NCBI GenBank assembly: GCA_013399875.1
Contig: VXAZ01007529.1
Coordinates: 184,613 to 248,612 of the forward strand
DNA: 64,000 nucleotides
Reading direction: 5' to 3'
Source: Gymnorhina tibicen
Taxonomy: Eukaryota; Chordata; Aves; Passeriformes; Artamidae
Shown: positions 35,583-47,673 of the stretch, one piece after another
Layout of the letters: every line of letters starts with the position of its first letter
Position numbering within the stretch: position 1 is the stretch's first letter
The notes under the pieces: model-generated
What the model was told of the DNA's origin: nothing
The model's database searches: none
Seen by the model: the letters and a program-made list of their open reading frames with translations, nothing else
Program-made: the position numbers and the translations under genes

Positions 35583-36188
35583 GTTATCCAACAGTTCCAA
35601 TCAATATTTCTTCATTTCTTTTCTTCAGACATGCATACACACAGAGTTTCTTGGTAAATACCCTCAGCCCTCTTTTGCCATCTTTTGCAGAACAATTTTG
35701 CTTCTCTTTTGCAAAACAAATCTTTCCAAAAGCTGGAGCTGCATAAATGGTACTGTTTTTCCACGCATAACGCAATCCTTGATGCTTCTTTTACAAGCTG
35801 GCTCTGATTGCCTTTTGTCAAATTTTGCCTGCAGTCCTCAATTATGTCCTGTGTCTGCATATCCCTATGGGTTTGTGGTTTGGTAACCCAGTCAGCTGTG
35901 GTTGTCTTCTTTTTTTCCTCCAAAACATGCAATTTGTTTTGTTTCTGCTGTGCAACCTGGCAATTTTTCCTTTTTTTTTCCCCCTCTAAATGTAGATCAG
36001 GAGTTTGTAATATTCTTTTTTTCCCCCTCAGTTTGATGCCTCTGTCCCCCAGCATCATCTGAGTAGATGAGGTCCACAAGCTCCCTTGAGATTTCCTGAA
36101 AAAACTCAAATATATTGTGTAAAAGAAGGTTTCTCCTAATTTTTTTTAACTTTATATGATGCTGATACCTTTCAAAATATCTTTACCA
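35549..36188 (+). repeat. Right copy of the gap-flanking duplication
   Basis: Begins at the first base after the gap and matches the left copy to its last base, then continues into unique sequence ('cggtcttgctcttc'). Near identity suggests an unmerged contig overlap or alleles rather than an old duplication. Confidence 0.98.
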
Positions 36189-36999
36189 CGGTCTTGCTCT
36201 TCTTCTCCTAATACAATGATAATGAAGTAAAGCTATGACCACTGACCAAGCCCCCAAGAAAAAAAGGCACAATTATTCCTGCTTATGTCCTTTTTCAATG
36301 CTTTCCTTTTTTTTGTGAGAAGACAGATTCTTGTTTGAATCCCTTCTGTTTGACTTCAGGAAAGGTTAGGCTCTTTGAGAACCCTTGGCATCTCTATTTT
36401 CTCATTATCATTTTTCTTCAGGCTTTACATGTGATCTTCTTTTTCTCATTTTTCTCCTTCAACAATGCACTGTGCCTTGGTGAGGGCTAGACAGAACTCA
36501 GACAAAAATAAAGGAATTAAGGGAAAAGGCATCGCTGCATTCCTCTTTCAAAAAGACTGAAATTGAAACCATCTTTAATGGGTAAAATCAAGGGGTTTTT
36601 TTTTCAAAGTTCTTTAGAGGGACAGAAAAAGAATTGCTTTATCAGACTTCTGCACTACATCTCCATCTGCTTAATCAGAGGATGATTTAACAGTTTTGCT
36701 TACTTGCCTTCCCATTTCATGGAAGACTTTTAGTAACTCTGACCCTTGCTATGTTCCCTCCTAGACGTTTGCAGAGATTTAGTGCAATGGTTGTGTCTTC
36801 ACCTCAGAATTCCTTCTTCGCAATCAAAATTGTGGCAACATTTCTTCAACCTTGTTTCTTTTTCTCTTGGCAATATCCAATTTCCTTGCAATAAAAGTTT
36901 TTCTTCATGTAAAAAATAATAATTAAAAAAAACCCCCAACAATAAAGAAATACCAAACTTTAATCTACAGCCTAGAATGTGAATTTAAAGCAAGCTAAA
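36189..36999. other. Noncoding sequence
   Basis: T-rich and A-rich unique DNA, no gene recognised. Confidence 0.55.
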
Positions 37000-37362
37000 A
37001 GGAAGGGACCTCAAAGATCATCTTGTCCCAACTCTCTGCCATGGGCAGGGACACCTTCCACTATCCCAGGTTGCTCAGAGCCCCATCCAGTCTGGCCTTG
37101 GACACTGCCAGGGGTGGGGCAGCCACAGCTTCTCTGGGCAACCTGTGCCAGGGCCTCACCACCCTCACAGGGAGGAATTTCTTCCTGATATCCAATCTAA
37201 CCCTCCTCTCTGTCAGTGTGAAGCCATTGCCCCTTGTCCTGTCACTCCAGGCCCTTGTCAAGTCTCTCTCCATCTTTCCTGTGGGCTCCCTTCAGGCACT
37301 GCAAGGCCACAGTGAGGTCACCCGAAATCCTTCTCTTCTCCAGGCCGAACAACCCCAATTCT
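37000..37362 (-). mobile_element. CR1 LINE fragment
   Basis: The plus strand shows 'ggaagggacctcaaagatca', 'catgggcagggacaccttcc', 'actatcccaggttgctcaga', 'gggcaacctgtgccagggcc', 'gtgaagccattgccccttgt', 'ttcctgtgggctcccttcag' and 'ctccaggccgaacaacccca'. It lacks the terminal octamers but closely resembles the copies at 31.8 and 60.9 kb, so these three belong to one subfamily. Confidence 0.95.
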
Positions 37363-40300
37363 AAAGCAGTAACTGCACGGCTAAAGAATATTTCTGTTCC
37401 AACAAATGTTTTCATATTTATTTTGTTATCATACCTAATTTTTAACAATTATTTAGAAGCAATTGGGCATCAGCCCAGACTGTCTCTATGTTTGGGAATT
37501 CTGGAAAAGCAGACACATCTTATTTCTTTTTTTTGTTGTTCTGATGGTCACTTGCCCTGAAATAATTCAAAGACAGCTTTCCTTTCTAGTTCAGAAGGAA
37601 GATCAATCTGTTGTCCCGTTTAATTTTATTTATTGCTCACTGCAGTGAGAGAAACACTTGTTCCCAGTGTAAACCTGTGATCTTCAGTGCTGACAGCCCA
37701 GTTTGTACAGTCCTCTACTCAGTGCCTCTGTAAACCCAGCGAATTCAAAGGTTTATAGTGAGGCCCTGATACTGGAAGAGGAATGCAATTACCTGACTTG
37801 CTGCTCAATCCAGCTGTTTCAGAGGGATCAGCAGTCCCTGAGAGTTATAACCATGCTTTTGGAGAAAAGTGGGACCAAAGCTCTCAGGCTCTTTCACCCA
37901 CAACAAGCTGGAACTTGCACTCGCACGGAGCTTTAAGTGAGTAAATTCCTTTCATCACCTGGTTGTAGAAGGGTGTGCATCTCAAAAATGCAGCCCTTCT
38001 CACTGGGCAGGGGTATGTGGGGATTTTTCCCCAAAGAAAAAGGTCCTGCCTTTTTATTGGGTGAGAGTCTTCAAGTCATGCACTGAAGAGACCAGGTGAC
38101 AGAGAGACAGAAAAATCCCTTAAAATTCTTTAAAAATAATTGGACCGGCTTTACCACGTGTGACTGAATTGCCAGGCTGTACTAGGATCAACCCACTGGG
38201 ATTTGTGTTTCAGTTTGGAACCCTCGCACTGCCAGTATTTCGGGGTGGGAATTTGTCAGGCAGTGGTCTGCCCGTGTCGTAATGAATTCACACCCAAGCC
38301 AGTTTGAATGAATGCTTTAAGGAAGATTCCTTGAGCTGTAATTAGTAATGCATTGCTAGAACCCAGGTACTGCACATTTAAATACTCCTCCACAGGCTCT
38401 TATTAGTAACACGTTGCTAAACCCCAGCACATCCATTCAGTTGTTTATTCACTCACTCATTCATTCGTTCTTGTTTCTTTTGTTTTGGGAAGCAAGTGGG
38501 TTTCTTTATATTTTTCCACTTATACACTCAACTCTTGGGGTATAACCCTATTTCCTCAGATGAACAGAACATTTCTGAGGGATTTCAGTTGAAAAAACCT
38601 CATTTTTCATGGATCAGGTGCAAAGCTGTCTTTGGCCTCTGTCTCTTAAAGCACCACAATATGAATTTTGTGGACACATTGATACAAACCACCTTTCTAT
38701 TTACACATAAAAATTCCTTTTGTGTTGACCTATGTAGTTTCAGGTTATAGGCGATGCATCTGCTTAAAAAAAAAAATTAAGTACAATTTGAGAGAAAAAA
38801 AGAAAATCATTTTGCCGGTGTTCAGTCCCCCTTTTTGTTTTGCTTTCCATAATCACTCTTTCAAGCTCACGCACTTTTAAGGGAATTTTGGGCTTTGATA
38901 TGAGGGTGGTTACTGTACATTTGTAAAAATAGGTATCTGTATGGGGACTTCTTGAAAGTGGAGTGTCTTGGAGATGATGGGACAAACCCGTTCCACACAT
39001 TTAGCAGTACAGCCTGGCATTTTGGAATATCCAGCCAAGCAAGGAATCAGGTGATCAGGAGCAAGCACCAGAAGGGACATGTGGCAGAGCTGTTTTCCTT
39101 TGCGAAGAGGAGACCCTGCAGATCTTGGGGGGTGCAGGAATCTTTGCTGGCAGCAGCTGGTAGGAGCTCAAAGAAGAGGGAAAGAAGGGTGAAGGGTTGC
39201 CAAAACAGGCTCCAAAGTGTCTTGCTGTGACTCTGACCAAGTGCTTACAGCAAATTGTCCAGGAATAAGTTCCAGCTCAAAAAAAGCAGTCGCTTCGTAG
39301 AGGTTATTTGGCATGCCTGCCTGAATAACAAACACGCTGGGGTGGTGGCAGGGCTGTCATAATTCACTCAAAACTAGTTCTCAAAGGCTGGATTTCACCC
39401 TTACAGAGACCCAGCTTCGAGCACCTCTTCCACTTAGGGCCTGTTTTTCCAAGAGCTCAGCCTGAGCCCAGCCTCCTCCCCAGTCTTGTAACAGAGTGAG
39501 CTTCAGACAGAAGGAAAAAGGGGAATTCACTGAATATTTTAATATTTTTGACATATTCATTCAGTTCCCCACACCTTAATGCTCTGCATTGATCCAGTGA
39601 CATCTGGGCCATGTGTGGTGGTGCCAGCAGTTTCCAAATTTGTGCAAATACCCATGAAACATGGCTTGTTATGCACAGCTTGGCAGTTCAGTGTAGAGAG
39701 TCTGCCAAAAGGAGACAGGAGCCTTATCAGAAGGAGACAGGAAATTCTCAAGCAAATTTGGGAGTTGACTTTTGAGTTAGGAGTGTTGACAGGCGCAGAT
39801 CCCTCTGTCTGGCAATTATCAATTCTTCCTCTTATAACTACAGGGAAAATCCAAGTGCCTCGGATTCTGACTGGGCAGGAGGTGTGTCCAAGACCTGCTT
39901 CACCAGAGCCATTCTACTTCTGCAGTTCTGGTTCTGACCTCGGTCCGACAGCGCAAGGGTCGCATTTCCATGCTGCAGAGATCTCAGAGCAGCTTTTGTT
40001 GCTTATGAACAATTTCCGCCCAAACAGGGCAGAAGTTTCTCAGCATATCCGACAAAACCATGCCGTTGTCAAAATGTGAATGCAACGTTTAATCTGGATT
40101 TAAAACCCTGCCTAGGAAACATGAGAGGTGCTGCTGCAAGGCAGCAGGTTGGTTTCCCTGTCAGGTGTGTGGGGGTTTTTTCTCTTTCCCAACCATGCAT
40201 CACTCGGCCCTGCCAAATACCTACGTAGCTGTGATCAGCTCTAGCCACGAGGATGCTCATTCTTTGTTTTAGTGTCTTGTAGGATTGCTTCAGCACCAGA

Positions 40301-41842
40301 CAAGGCATTCAGACACTGGTAGGAGTAGGATTGGACACAAGGTGAATGACAAATTCTCTTGAAGTGGGAAACTTGCTTGATTTTCCGCTAAATTATTCTG
40401 TCCCTATTGGCAGTTTGCTATTTCCACAGACTTGGCTCATAAATATTGGATGTCTGCCTAGCTGGGAAATTGCATTTCCATTTTCAACACCTGCTATGTG
40501 CTAGACTTCTATGAGAGTGCTTAGCTGGCTTTCTGCAAGGAGGGGGTACTTACAGTTCGTGTTGTTACCTGTGAGTGTTTTTAAAATGTGCTTAATTCTC
40601 ACCCCAGTTTCACCTTTCCAACATAACTCCAGTTTTCTACAAATTTTGAAGCATTGGTGAGATTCTTACAGGACTTTCTGCTCTTCTTACACCACCGTAT
40701 CTCACGCAGACATAAGAGATTCCGTGCTCTTCCTTGCAAACCCGGGCTCGGATACTCCTGGCGGATGCCTCCCTCCACACACAGCCTTCACAGTGTGTTT
40801 GCTAAGGGCTGCTTAGGAAGAGGCAATGTTTGCATTTCGCGGCGCTGTACGTATAGAGGCCGCAGAGAATTCAGCAGATCCACTGAGGTGTTATGTAAAC
40901 AGGGGATATTTATGATAATCGTAATTATACGTGGTTGCATAGAATTATTCATGGAAGCTCTGAAACCATCGTTGCATATTTTGTTTACCAGATCTCAGCA
41001 ACTGTTTTAGTAAGACAGACAGGCTCAGGGCTAAATGCATTCCCTGTCAGGCTGGCAAACCTGGATTCCTGCCCATACACAGCATGGGTACAGAATCAGT
41101 GTCATATTCTGGGTTTTTCTTACACAATGAGGCATAAAAAAGTAAAGGAAAAGAAGTTTAGGAAAAAATTAAGCCAGTTGTTTTGGTGGTTAGGTTTTGG
41201 GGTTTTTTTTTCGGATCTGTTATCTTTTGCTGTCCAGTGAGCTGCAAAGACAATGAATTCAGAAACAGGCATTAATGCAAAACTTGAAATAACATATCAC
41301 AATGTTTCTGTGCACGTTTTGTCATCTATTAACCATAAATTTGCAAACACATTTTTGTACATGAGGCACACCTCTCTCCCCTCTTGCATCAGCCCTGGGA
41401 ATCTCAAAGAGTAAAAGAGTCAGTCAAGAAAATCACATAGAATCATAAATGGAAATAAAGAGATCACCATTCTCATATCCAAAAACTCTTCCCTGTAAAG
41501 AAATGTCTGTTTTTCCTGTTCTCAGCAGCCTCCAGTGGTGAAAATTACATGTTTTCTAAGCAACCTGTTGCTGTTAGAAGGGCACCCTCTGCCTGCCCGA
41601 TCCTTCAGCCAAGAAGTTCTTATCTTGCTTCACTGTCATGTTAAGAGGGACAAAAATCTGTTCTGGCAACTTGAGCTCATGGGGTTTTGGCTCATATCTT
41701 AATTTTCTTCTCATGAAACAATCACTGAGAAAGAGAGGTACAAGTGCAGGTCTCATTCTCTAGCAAGGCTATATTAGTAACAGGATTTGGCTGGAAAATT
41801 AAGACAAGTTTGCTGAACAGGTCACTGATGTTTTCCTGAATC
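37363..41842. other. CR1-poor noncoding sequence, no gene recognised
   Basis: A diverged local repeat pairs 'attagtaatgcattgctaga' (38,341) with 'attagtaacacgttgctaaa' (38,402), and a short (CATT)-like run follows at 38,430-38,470. A 166-codon plus-strand frame (39,579-40,079) shows no known domain. Homeodomain-type TAAT words cluster at about 40,905-40,960. Confidence 0.55.
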
Positions 41843-42011
41843 TTAGGATATCTTATTCTCAATTGCATCATTCAGCTTCATCCTCAGGTTGAAGCGCTTG
41901 AGGTCCCTCTCCATTTTTAAATTTTTGGTGGTGCTGAAACCAACATCACCGTGCAAAGCCTCACCTGCTGCTCCTCGCAGCGGCATCATGTAGGCAAGAT
42001 TCCTCTTCCAT
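41843..42011 (-). other. Possible exon or pseudogene fragment, minus strand
   Basis: Read on the minus strand, a pyrimidine-rich tract ending 'ggctgtaccag' precedes 42,011. One frame then stays open for 55 codons to TAA (41,843-41,845), with a charged C-terminus containing 'KMERDLKRFNLRMKLNDAI'. Alternatively, an excellent donor 'gcagcag|gtgagg' at 41,965/41,964 would close a 47-bp exon read in another frame ('MEEESCLHDAAARSS'). The two readings exclude each other, and I recognise neither protein. Low confidence that either is real. Confidence 0.2.
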
Positions 42012-43639
42012 CTGGTACAGCCATGAAAAATAGAAGGATAGAGTTAAAATGACTGACGAGCAAAGTGGCAGGAGATTCCTGTACTTAATGGATTTGTTGC
42101 TATAGCCTTCAAGTATGGGTTTAACTTACAGCTGGCGGAAGAATAAAGACGAAAATGCAATTTCCTGCCTCTCAGACTGAGTGAAATACACCTGGGAATG
42201 AACAGGACTATGGAACACAATTGTCTGGAGTCCCTGAAATGGAGGCTGGGTGGCACATGAGTTTTGCTGCTGCACTTTTCATAGGAGCACATTTATCTGC
42301 TGTGTTCTTTCCTCTGGGCTCTGCTAAAGGTTATCACTGCCCTAGCTTTTACGCTAGTTTCAAACATTTATGCATTAATCAGCAGATATATGGCACTGAA
42401 CTTTTCCTTGAGATGTCTGCATATTTACTGTCTTGCATGACATATGTATATATCATTACTGGATGTTGATAAGAACAAACGAGAAGGAAATATTTAACAG
42501 ACCCAAATAAGCACTATACTTAGCATATGATTTATAGGCTTAAAATGGAGTCCAAATGCTAGTGGTGGGAGCCTTGTAAACTGCATGTGCACTATTGTGT
42601 TCTGCATCAGCACTTAAAAATGAAAAATTAAACATCAGCTCCCTTTACTTGGGCTACAACAAATATCTTTAGTGCCTTATGAATTACTGACGTGTGCTTA
42701 CGTGCCAAACTAAAAGCAAACTAAAAAAAAAAACCCAAACACCTTCAAGAAAACTCCTCTCCCCACTTGACAAGACTTTTTGAGTCAGAGACCAACATGT
42801 GCTTATGCCATCACAGTCCGAATAAGGCACAACAGAGCATTGCAGAGTACATGAAAACCAATTAATTCACTGGGAAAGTCCTTTGCAGGTCACTCCTGGA
42901 AGGCAGAGAAAGTGATCTCCATGTTCAGCCCTCTCCAAAATAATCACCCAGCAGCATTTCAGAAGGTCAAGTGGTCTCAGAAGGAGGTGGAACCAATGGA
43001 AAAACTTTCTAGTGTCAGACTTCAATCTGTGACAGCTAAAAATGGGGGGTTAACACAGAATAGGAGTGAAGGAGAGGAATGGAGAGTTTTCATACAAAAG
43101 GAAAGCCCAAAAGAAGAGAACCTGCCTTCAGAGAAAGCAAGAAGTACTATGGCTTTTCTGCCCACTCTGAAAGCAAAGATATTAGAACCCTACAGACCAA
43201 TCCAGATGAAGTTAGTAGAGAGATTCCTAAGTATTTTGGGGTTATACTGAACTTCTGATGTTTCATGGTCAGGCTGCTGGCTTGTGGGTAGGCAGGATCC
43301 AGTCCTGTCCATCTTATGACAGAAATTAGGCAAGCAGATGATCACAGACCTAGGGGGTCATGACCTGCTTGTCCCATATAAAAAAAATAGGTAGGCTTTT
43401 GTGGTGCTGACAATTTTCTTGTTCTCCACCCTTCCCAAGGCCTGTGAAGTGGAAAGCAGGCACAAAGCAAGGTAAAATGTTGAGGCAGATAGGGATCAAG
43501 AACAACAACCTATGCTGGCTGGTGCTTGGGGAGGCAAGAAGCATCTCTGACATGTAGTGTTTACAGAAAAAAATCTAACAGCTCACATTTGTATTATGCA
43601 TTTATAAATTCCTGGAACGCGGTTTTATAGGGTTTTTGA
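42012..43639. other. Noncoding sequence, no gene recognised
   Basis: Unique DNA with a short poly-A at about 42,724-42,734. A 112-codon frame (42,912-43,250, plus) has no known domain. Confidence 0.55.
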
Positions 43640-44320
43640 TTAATGGCTGTGCTGCAGCTCAGCTCCAGGCCTACTGAACTTACTGTACCGGAACTGAGCA
43701 AGGCGCGCACGAGCCAAATATGAGCACTACTACTGGGCTGTGATTTAGAGGCGGTTCTTTGCTCAAAGGCATTGCTGGGGCGGCTCTGCTTATTGTACAC
43801 GTAGAGATCAAAGCCAAGGCAAGGCCTCTCAGCAGCCTTCTTAAAATCAGAGCCAGGGATGTGTTTGTCTCAGACACCGCCGCGGCAGAAGAGCTGAAGA
43901 ACAACGAAGAGCGCTGTGGTTGCCCCAACACCTTTACAGCAAAGCAGGTGCAGAGCTTGTTGATGTATGGATTCTCCTAATTACATATTTATGTCACTTC
44001 CCTCACAGTATCTTCCAGGAGCATGGCCAAGTGCTCCATTTCCTTGTGCTGGTGTTGCATGCCAAGTGTTCCCACACTGTGGTATTTGACATTAGTGCTG
44101 TTTCTCCCACACTTCAAAGAAGACATCTGTGGTTATGGCTGGCAAATGCCAACTTAATTGTTGATTATCATGGTAATGTAGTCAAAGCAGTCTCATTCTG
44201 CTGAGGTGGGAGTCACTTCATTAAATACAATCCTTATGGCTATTAGGATTTGTGAGGCGAAACGGGATGCCTCTAATCTATCGGTGCGCCAGCTGGAGTC
44301 AAATGAAGGCAATGTGAAAA
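43640..44320. promoter_or_regulatory. Candidate conserved noncoding element
   Basis: Complex repeat-free sequence of balanced composition with CpGs retained in an AT-rich, CR1-poor neighbourhood ('gcaaggcgcgcacgagcc', 'gacaccgccgcggcagaag'). It also has homeodomain-like words in its right half ('cttaattgttgattatcatg', 'ctaattacatatttatg'). This profile is common in vertebrate enhancers. Overlapping 70-80 codon frames on both strands are not persuasive as coding. The assignment is inference only. Confidence 0.2.
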
Positions 44321-44325
44321 AAAAA

Positions 44326-44363
44326 GAACAACAACAACAACAACAGCAACAGCAACAAAAAAA
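44326..44363 (+). repeat. (CAA)n microsatellite with CAG interruptions
   Basis: Five acaacaac units, then agcaacagcaac, then poly-A. The Gln and Cys/Val homopolymer open frames across it are artefacts. Confidence 0.95.
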
Positions 44364-47300
44364 CCTGGATGGGGAATCTGAAAACCAGCGCTGAGAGAAA
44401 CATCTACAGACCACACCGTGGCCTGTGGTCTTCCCAGACAACGCAGCTTTCGACTGCAGGGTGGAATCACTTTAGAAGGTGAAATATCTGTTTGATCCCA
44501 GAGCTGGGATGTGAGAACAAGATCCCTGGCATATTGCACCCACCCTCCTGCAATCAGTTCTAGCAGGAAATAAAAGAAAAGAGTGATAACCATTGTTGAT
44601 AATGCAAATCTATAAAAATAGGACAGACATCTGTACTCCCTTTAAAAACATAGGATTCAGGTAACTAAATCTGTTTCCCCCCACTTCTTTCTGAGCGTAG
44701 CATAAATCTGAAGCTCCATGTCTCTTCTTCCATACACTGTGTAACAACAACAACAGGAGCCCACCCACCCCTGCACACAGAGTAAATCCTGGAAAACTGA
44801 ATATTCAGGTAAAAGTTAATACTGGAAAATTGTTTCTAAGAAAGAGTTTCTCCTCTAGGGGTTTGGCTTTGTGTTTGTGAAAAACAAGAAACAGTTGCAA
44901 TGATGCTGGCTTGCTAAACAGCCCCAGACCGAACAAAAATTAGGAGGTTTAAAGTTGCTGAAATTCATTTAATTACACTTGTGCAGAGTAATGGGCTTGA
45001 CTTGAAGACAAGTTTAGTCTGGTTTTAATGAAAATGTTACTAGTTTTTATGACTGCTTGCACTTGGATGAATGTGCATATTGTTAAATGTAAGTATTATA
45101 CATAGGTAATTAGCATGATCTATTTATGGCAGAATTACATCTATTTTTGAAATTGGGCTCCTTCATCACTCATCCTCAATTAACTTCATTTTTTCTTAGG
45201 TCTTCTTATTTTCTTTGAGCTTTGCAAAGCGTAGGGGTTGTGATTTCCTACTCAGGGCACTATTTTGAAAGATCAACTGTGTGGAGCGACTCACGTGTTT
45301 CCTTTTAAAGAAAACTTTCATTCATGTCTGTTGAAGTCCTTGCTTCCAGATGGTTCAAGTATAAAGTAGCATTTTTCTTGCCGTGCCACACTGTGATGGT
45401 TCAGTCACAACCAGGGGCTGTCAAGCAAATGAGACCCTGATTTGTTATTTCAGAAGTCCCTGCTGCATGATTTAAGGGTGCCAAGTGGGTCAGCCACCAG
45501 TCAGACACTGCAGCAGACAGTCAAGCTCCAATAGGAGTGACAGACAGTCATAAAGTTGCCATTTTCGTGTGAGAATTCTGGTTAAAAAAAAAAAAAACAA
45601 ACCAAAGTTACAATCCAAGACCATTAACCCTGGAGGAAAAAAAGTGGTGCTTTAAAGAGGAGAGGAAAAGATGTTGAAAGTGTGTTTATATATCTATAGA
45701 CTGTCAAGATTTTGGATTCATACACATTCCCAGGCTTTCAAAGCAGGAATGATGTGAGTCTGTGTATTTGAAAGTACCAGAAGTTAGAGTTTAGCCAGAA
45801 AATGCACAAGACCATTCACAGTGGATAGCTCAGGTTCCCAAACTGGTGATCTGTGCCACCTTGGATGCCACGCCTGGGAGTACTGGGGAGCAAAAGGTGG
45901 AGGATCCACGAGTGTTCTCACTCCTCAACCCCCAGAATTTAGGTCTCCTTGACACAGCGATGAGATGAATGATGTGAAGAGATCAGAGCCCCCACTGCTT
46001 GGTCTCGCTGTGGGTATGGTTTAGGGTTTAGGGGATAAATTCTGGTCTCCAGTATCTTGACATTTGGTGTTATTGAAAACACAAAGGATTAGGGAATACC
46101 AGAGGGATTGTGTATTTTCATCCTGACTCATTAAGTAATTCTGAGTAAGCATTCCCAAAGGTTTCCCCAGTGTTTCTCACAGCTTTATCAGTCCAATTCC
46201 ATCTCTCCAAAAGGAGACAGACAGACAGACTCCCACTAACTTCTTGTGGACCTGGACGTGTCCTGAATTGTGCTGCATGCAGGATACACAGCTGTTTGCT
46301 TAGAAGAATGAAAATAGCTAAAAGCATGTTGTGAAAGTGCATGGACACTCATTAACTGGAATTCTTTTTGAATTGTATTCATTGTATGGTTCATGTTTCT
46401 GGCTGTCAGATTACAAACCAATGACCGATAGAAAAGTCATAAAAAGTTGAGAAAAACACAGGATCACAGGCTCTGATTGTGTTATGTAACATCTGTGACG
46501 GGACAACAAGGACAGTCTGCTTTTGGGATCAGTGAAACTATGACTACTTAACACCATTCATACTTGTAATTTACTTCTCTATGTCCATTTTCAGGGTGAT
46601 AAGGTTTTTTTCACTGACATAGTTTAGGAACTAGATACAATTTTCATGCTTTCCTGTGTGAGTTATGGTGAAAATGGGAAGAGAGGACTTGCCTGAAACA
46701 CTACAGTGATTCCATCCCTAACCAAGAAACATATTTTTTTGCAGAACAAAATTATCAGCAAAAGGTAATTCTACACAGACTGCATGTGCTAAATCCCTTA
46801 GTGTTCCAACTTATCTGTGTAGGGAATGTAGTGCCAGATTCTCTTTTTTATCAACCCCACATTCCAGGAAAGCTGCGTCTTTGACAGACTGTGTAGGAGC
46901 AGGACTTGTCCAGCTGGTAGATGCAGTCATCCCATCAGTTCTCCTCAAATACCTATCCTGTTTAAAAATGTTGAGCCATTTTTCTAAGGCCATCAAAGGA
47001 TGGGGGCTTTAAAGTCATTGTCACTTCCTACAGTGTCAGAGGGCTCTTTGGTTATTCATCCTGAAAGCTGCAAAGGCAGCAAAACATCTTTGTCAGCTGA
47101 GGGGGCGAACACTTTTATCAGAGTTTGGAAATCCTTCCTATCATACTGGTTTTCCCCATTTTCTTCTGGACTGGATGATTCACTGAAAGGAACTTATGTT
47201 CCTTTTATGTTCTTTCTTGAACTCAGATCTTGTCTAAGTCATCACTGTGAGGTTTTACATGTAGGAGGGGCAGATCCACAGGAAAACTTCATTATTGTGA

Positions 47301-47539
47301 TCACCCCAAAAGTTTTCACATTGAAAACAAAGGGAGTCAGCACATAATGTTTCTGTGGTTACACATGGCCATGTAAACACTCACAGAGAATTAAGAGGGT
47401 CACAGGTTTTTTAACTGAAACTGATTCTGTGTGGCCTTATTAAAAACAAATAAGGAGCTGGGATCAAAAATTAATGTCTGGATAAATTTTATTAGCAAAA
47501 TCAGTATCATGGTTTACACAGACAAGCCAAAATATGTGA
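44364..47539. other. CR1-free noncoding sequence, no gene recognised
   Basis: Poly-A at 45,584-45,597 and a short (GACA)n at 46,214-46,231; otherwise unique, AT-leaning DNA. Confidence 0.55.
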
Positions 47540-47673
47540 AAGCCAGGTTAGATGGAGCTCTGAGCAACCTGGGATAGTGGAAGGTGTCCCTGCCCATGGC
47601 AAGGAGTTGGAATGAGATGATCTTTAAGGTGCCTTTCAACCCAGGCTATTCTGTGGTTCTGTGATCCTGTGAT
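47540..47673 (+). mobile_element. CR1 LINE 3' end
   Basis: 'aagccaggttagatggagct', 'gcaacctgggatagtggaag', 'gtgtccctgcccatggcaag' and 'ctattctgtggttctgtgat' in order; about 130 bp, 5'-truncated. Confidence 0.94.

Noticed and set aside
35073..35657. 194-codon frame across the N gap, and its 166-codon antisense
   Set aside because: Most codons are N; the flanks are TA microsatellite. It is an artefact of the gap.
41432..41480. Possible further minus-strand CR1 tail ('aaaatcacatagaatcataa')
   Set aside because: Only about 40 bp resemble CR1 and the following block ('ggttggaa..gacct') is missing; too weak to call.
44193..44593. Frames with poly-Cys, poly-Val or poly-Gln
   Set aside because: Generated by the (CAA)n array in different phases.
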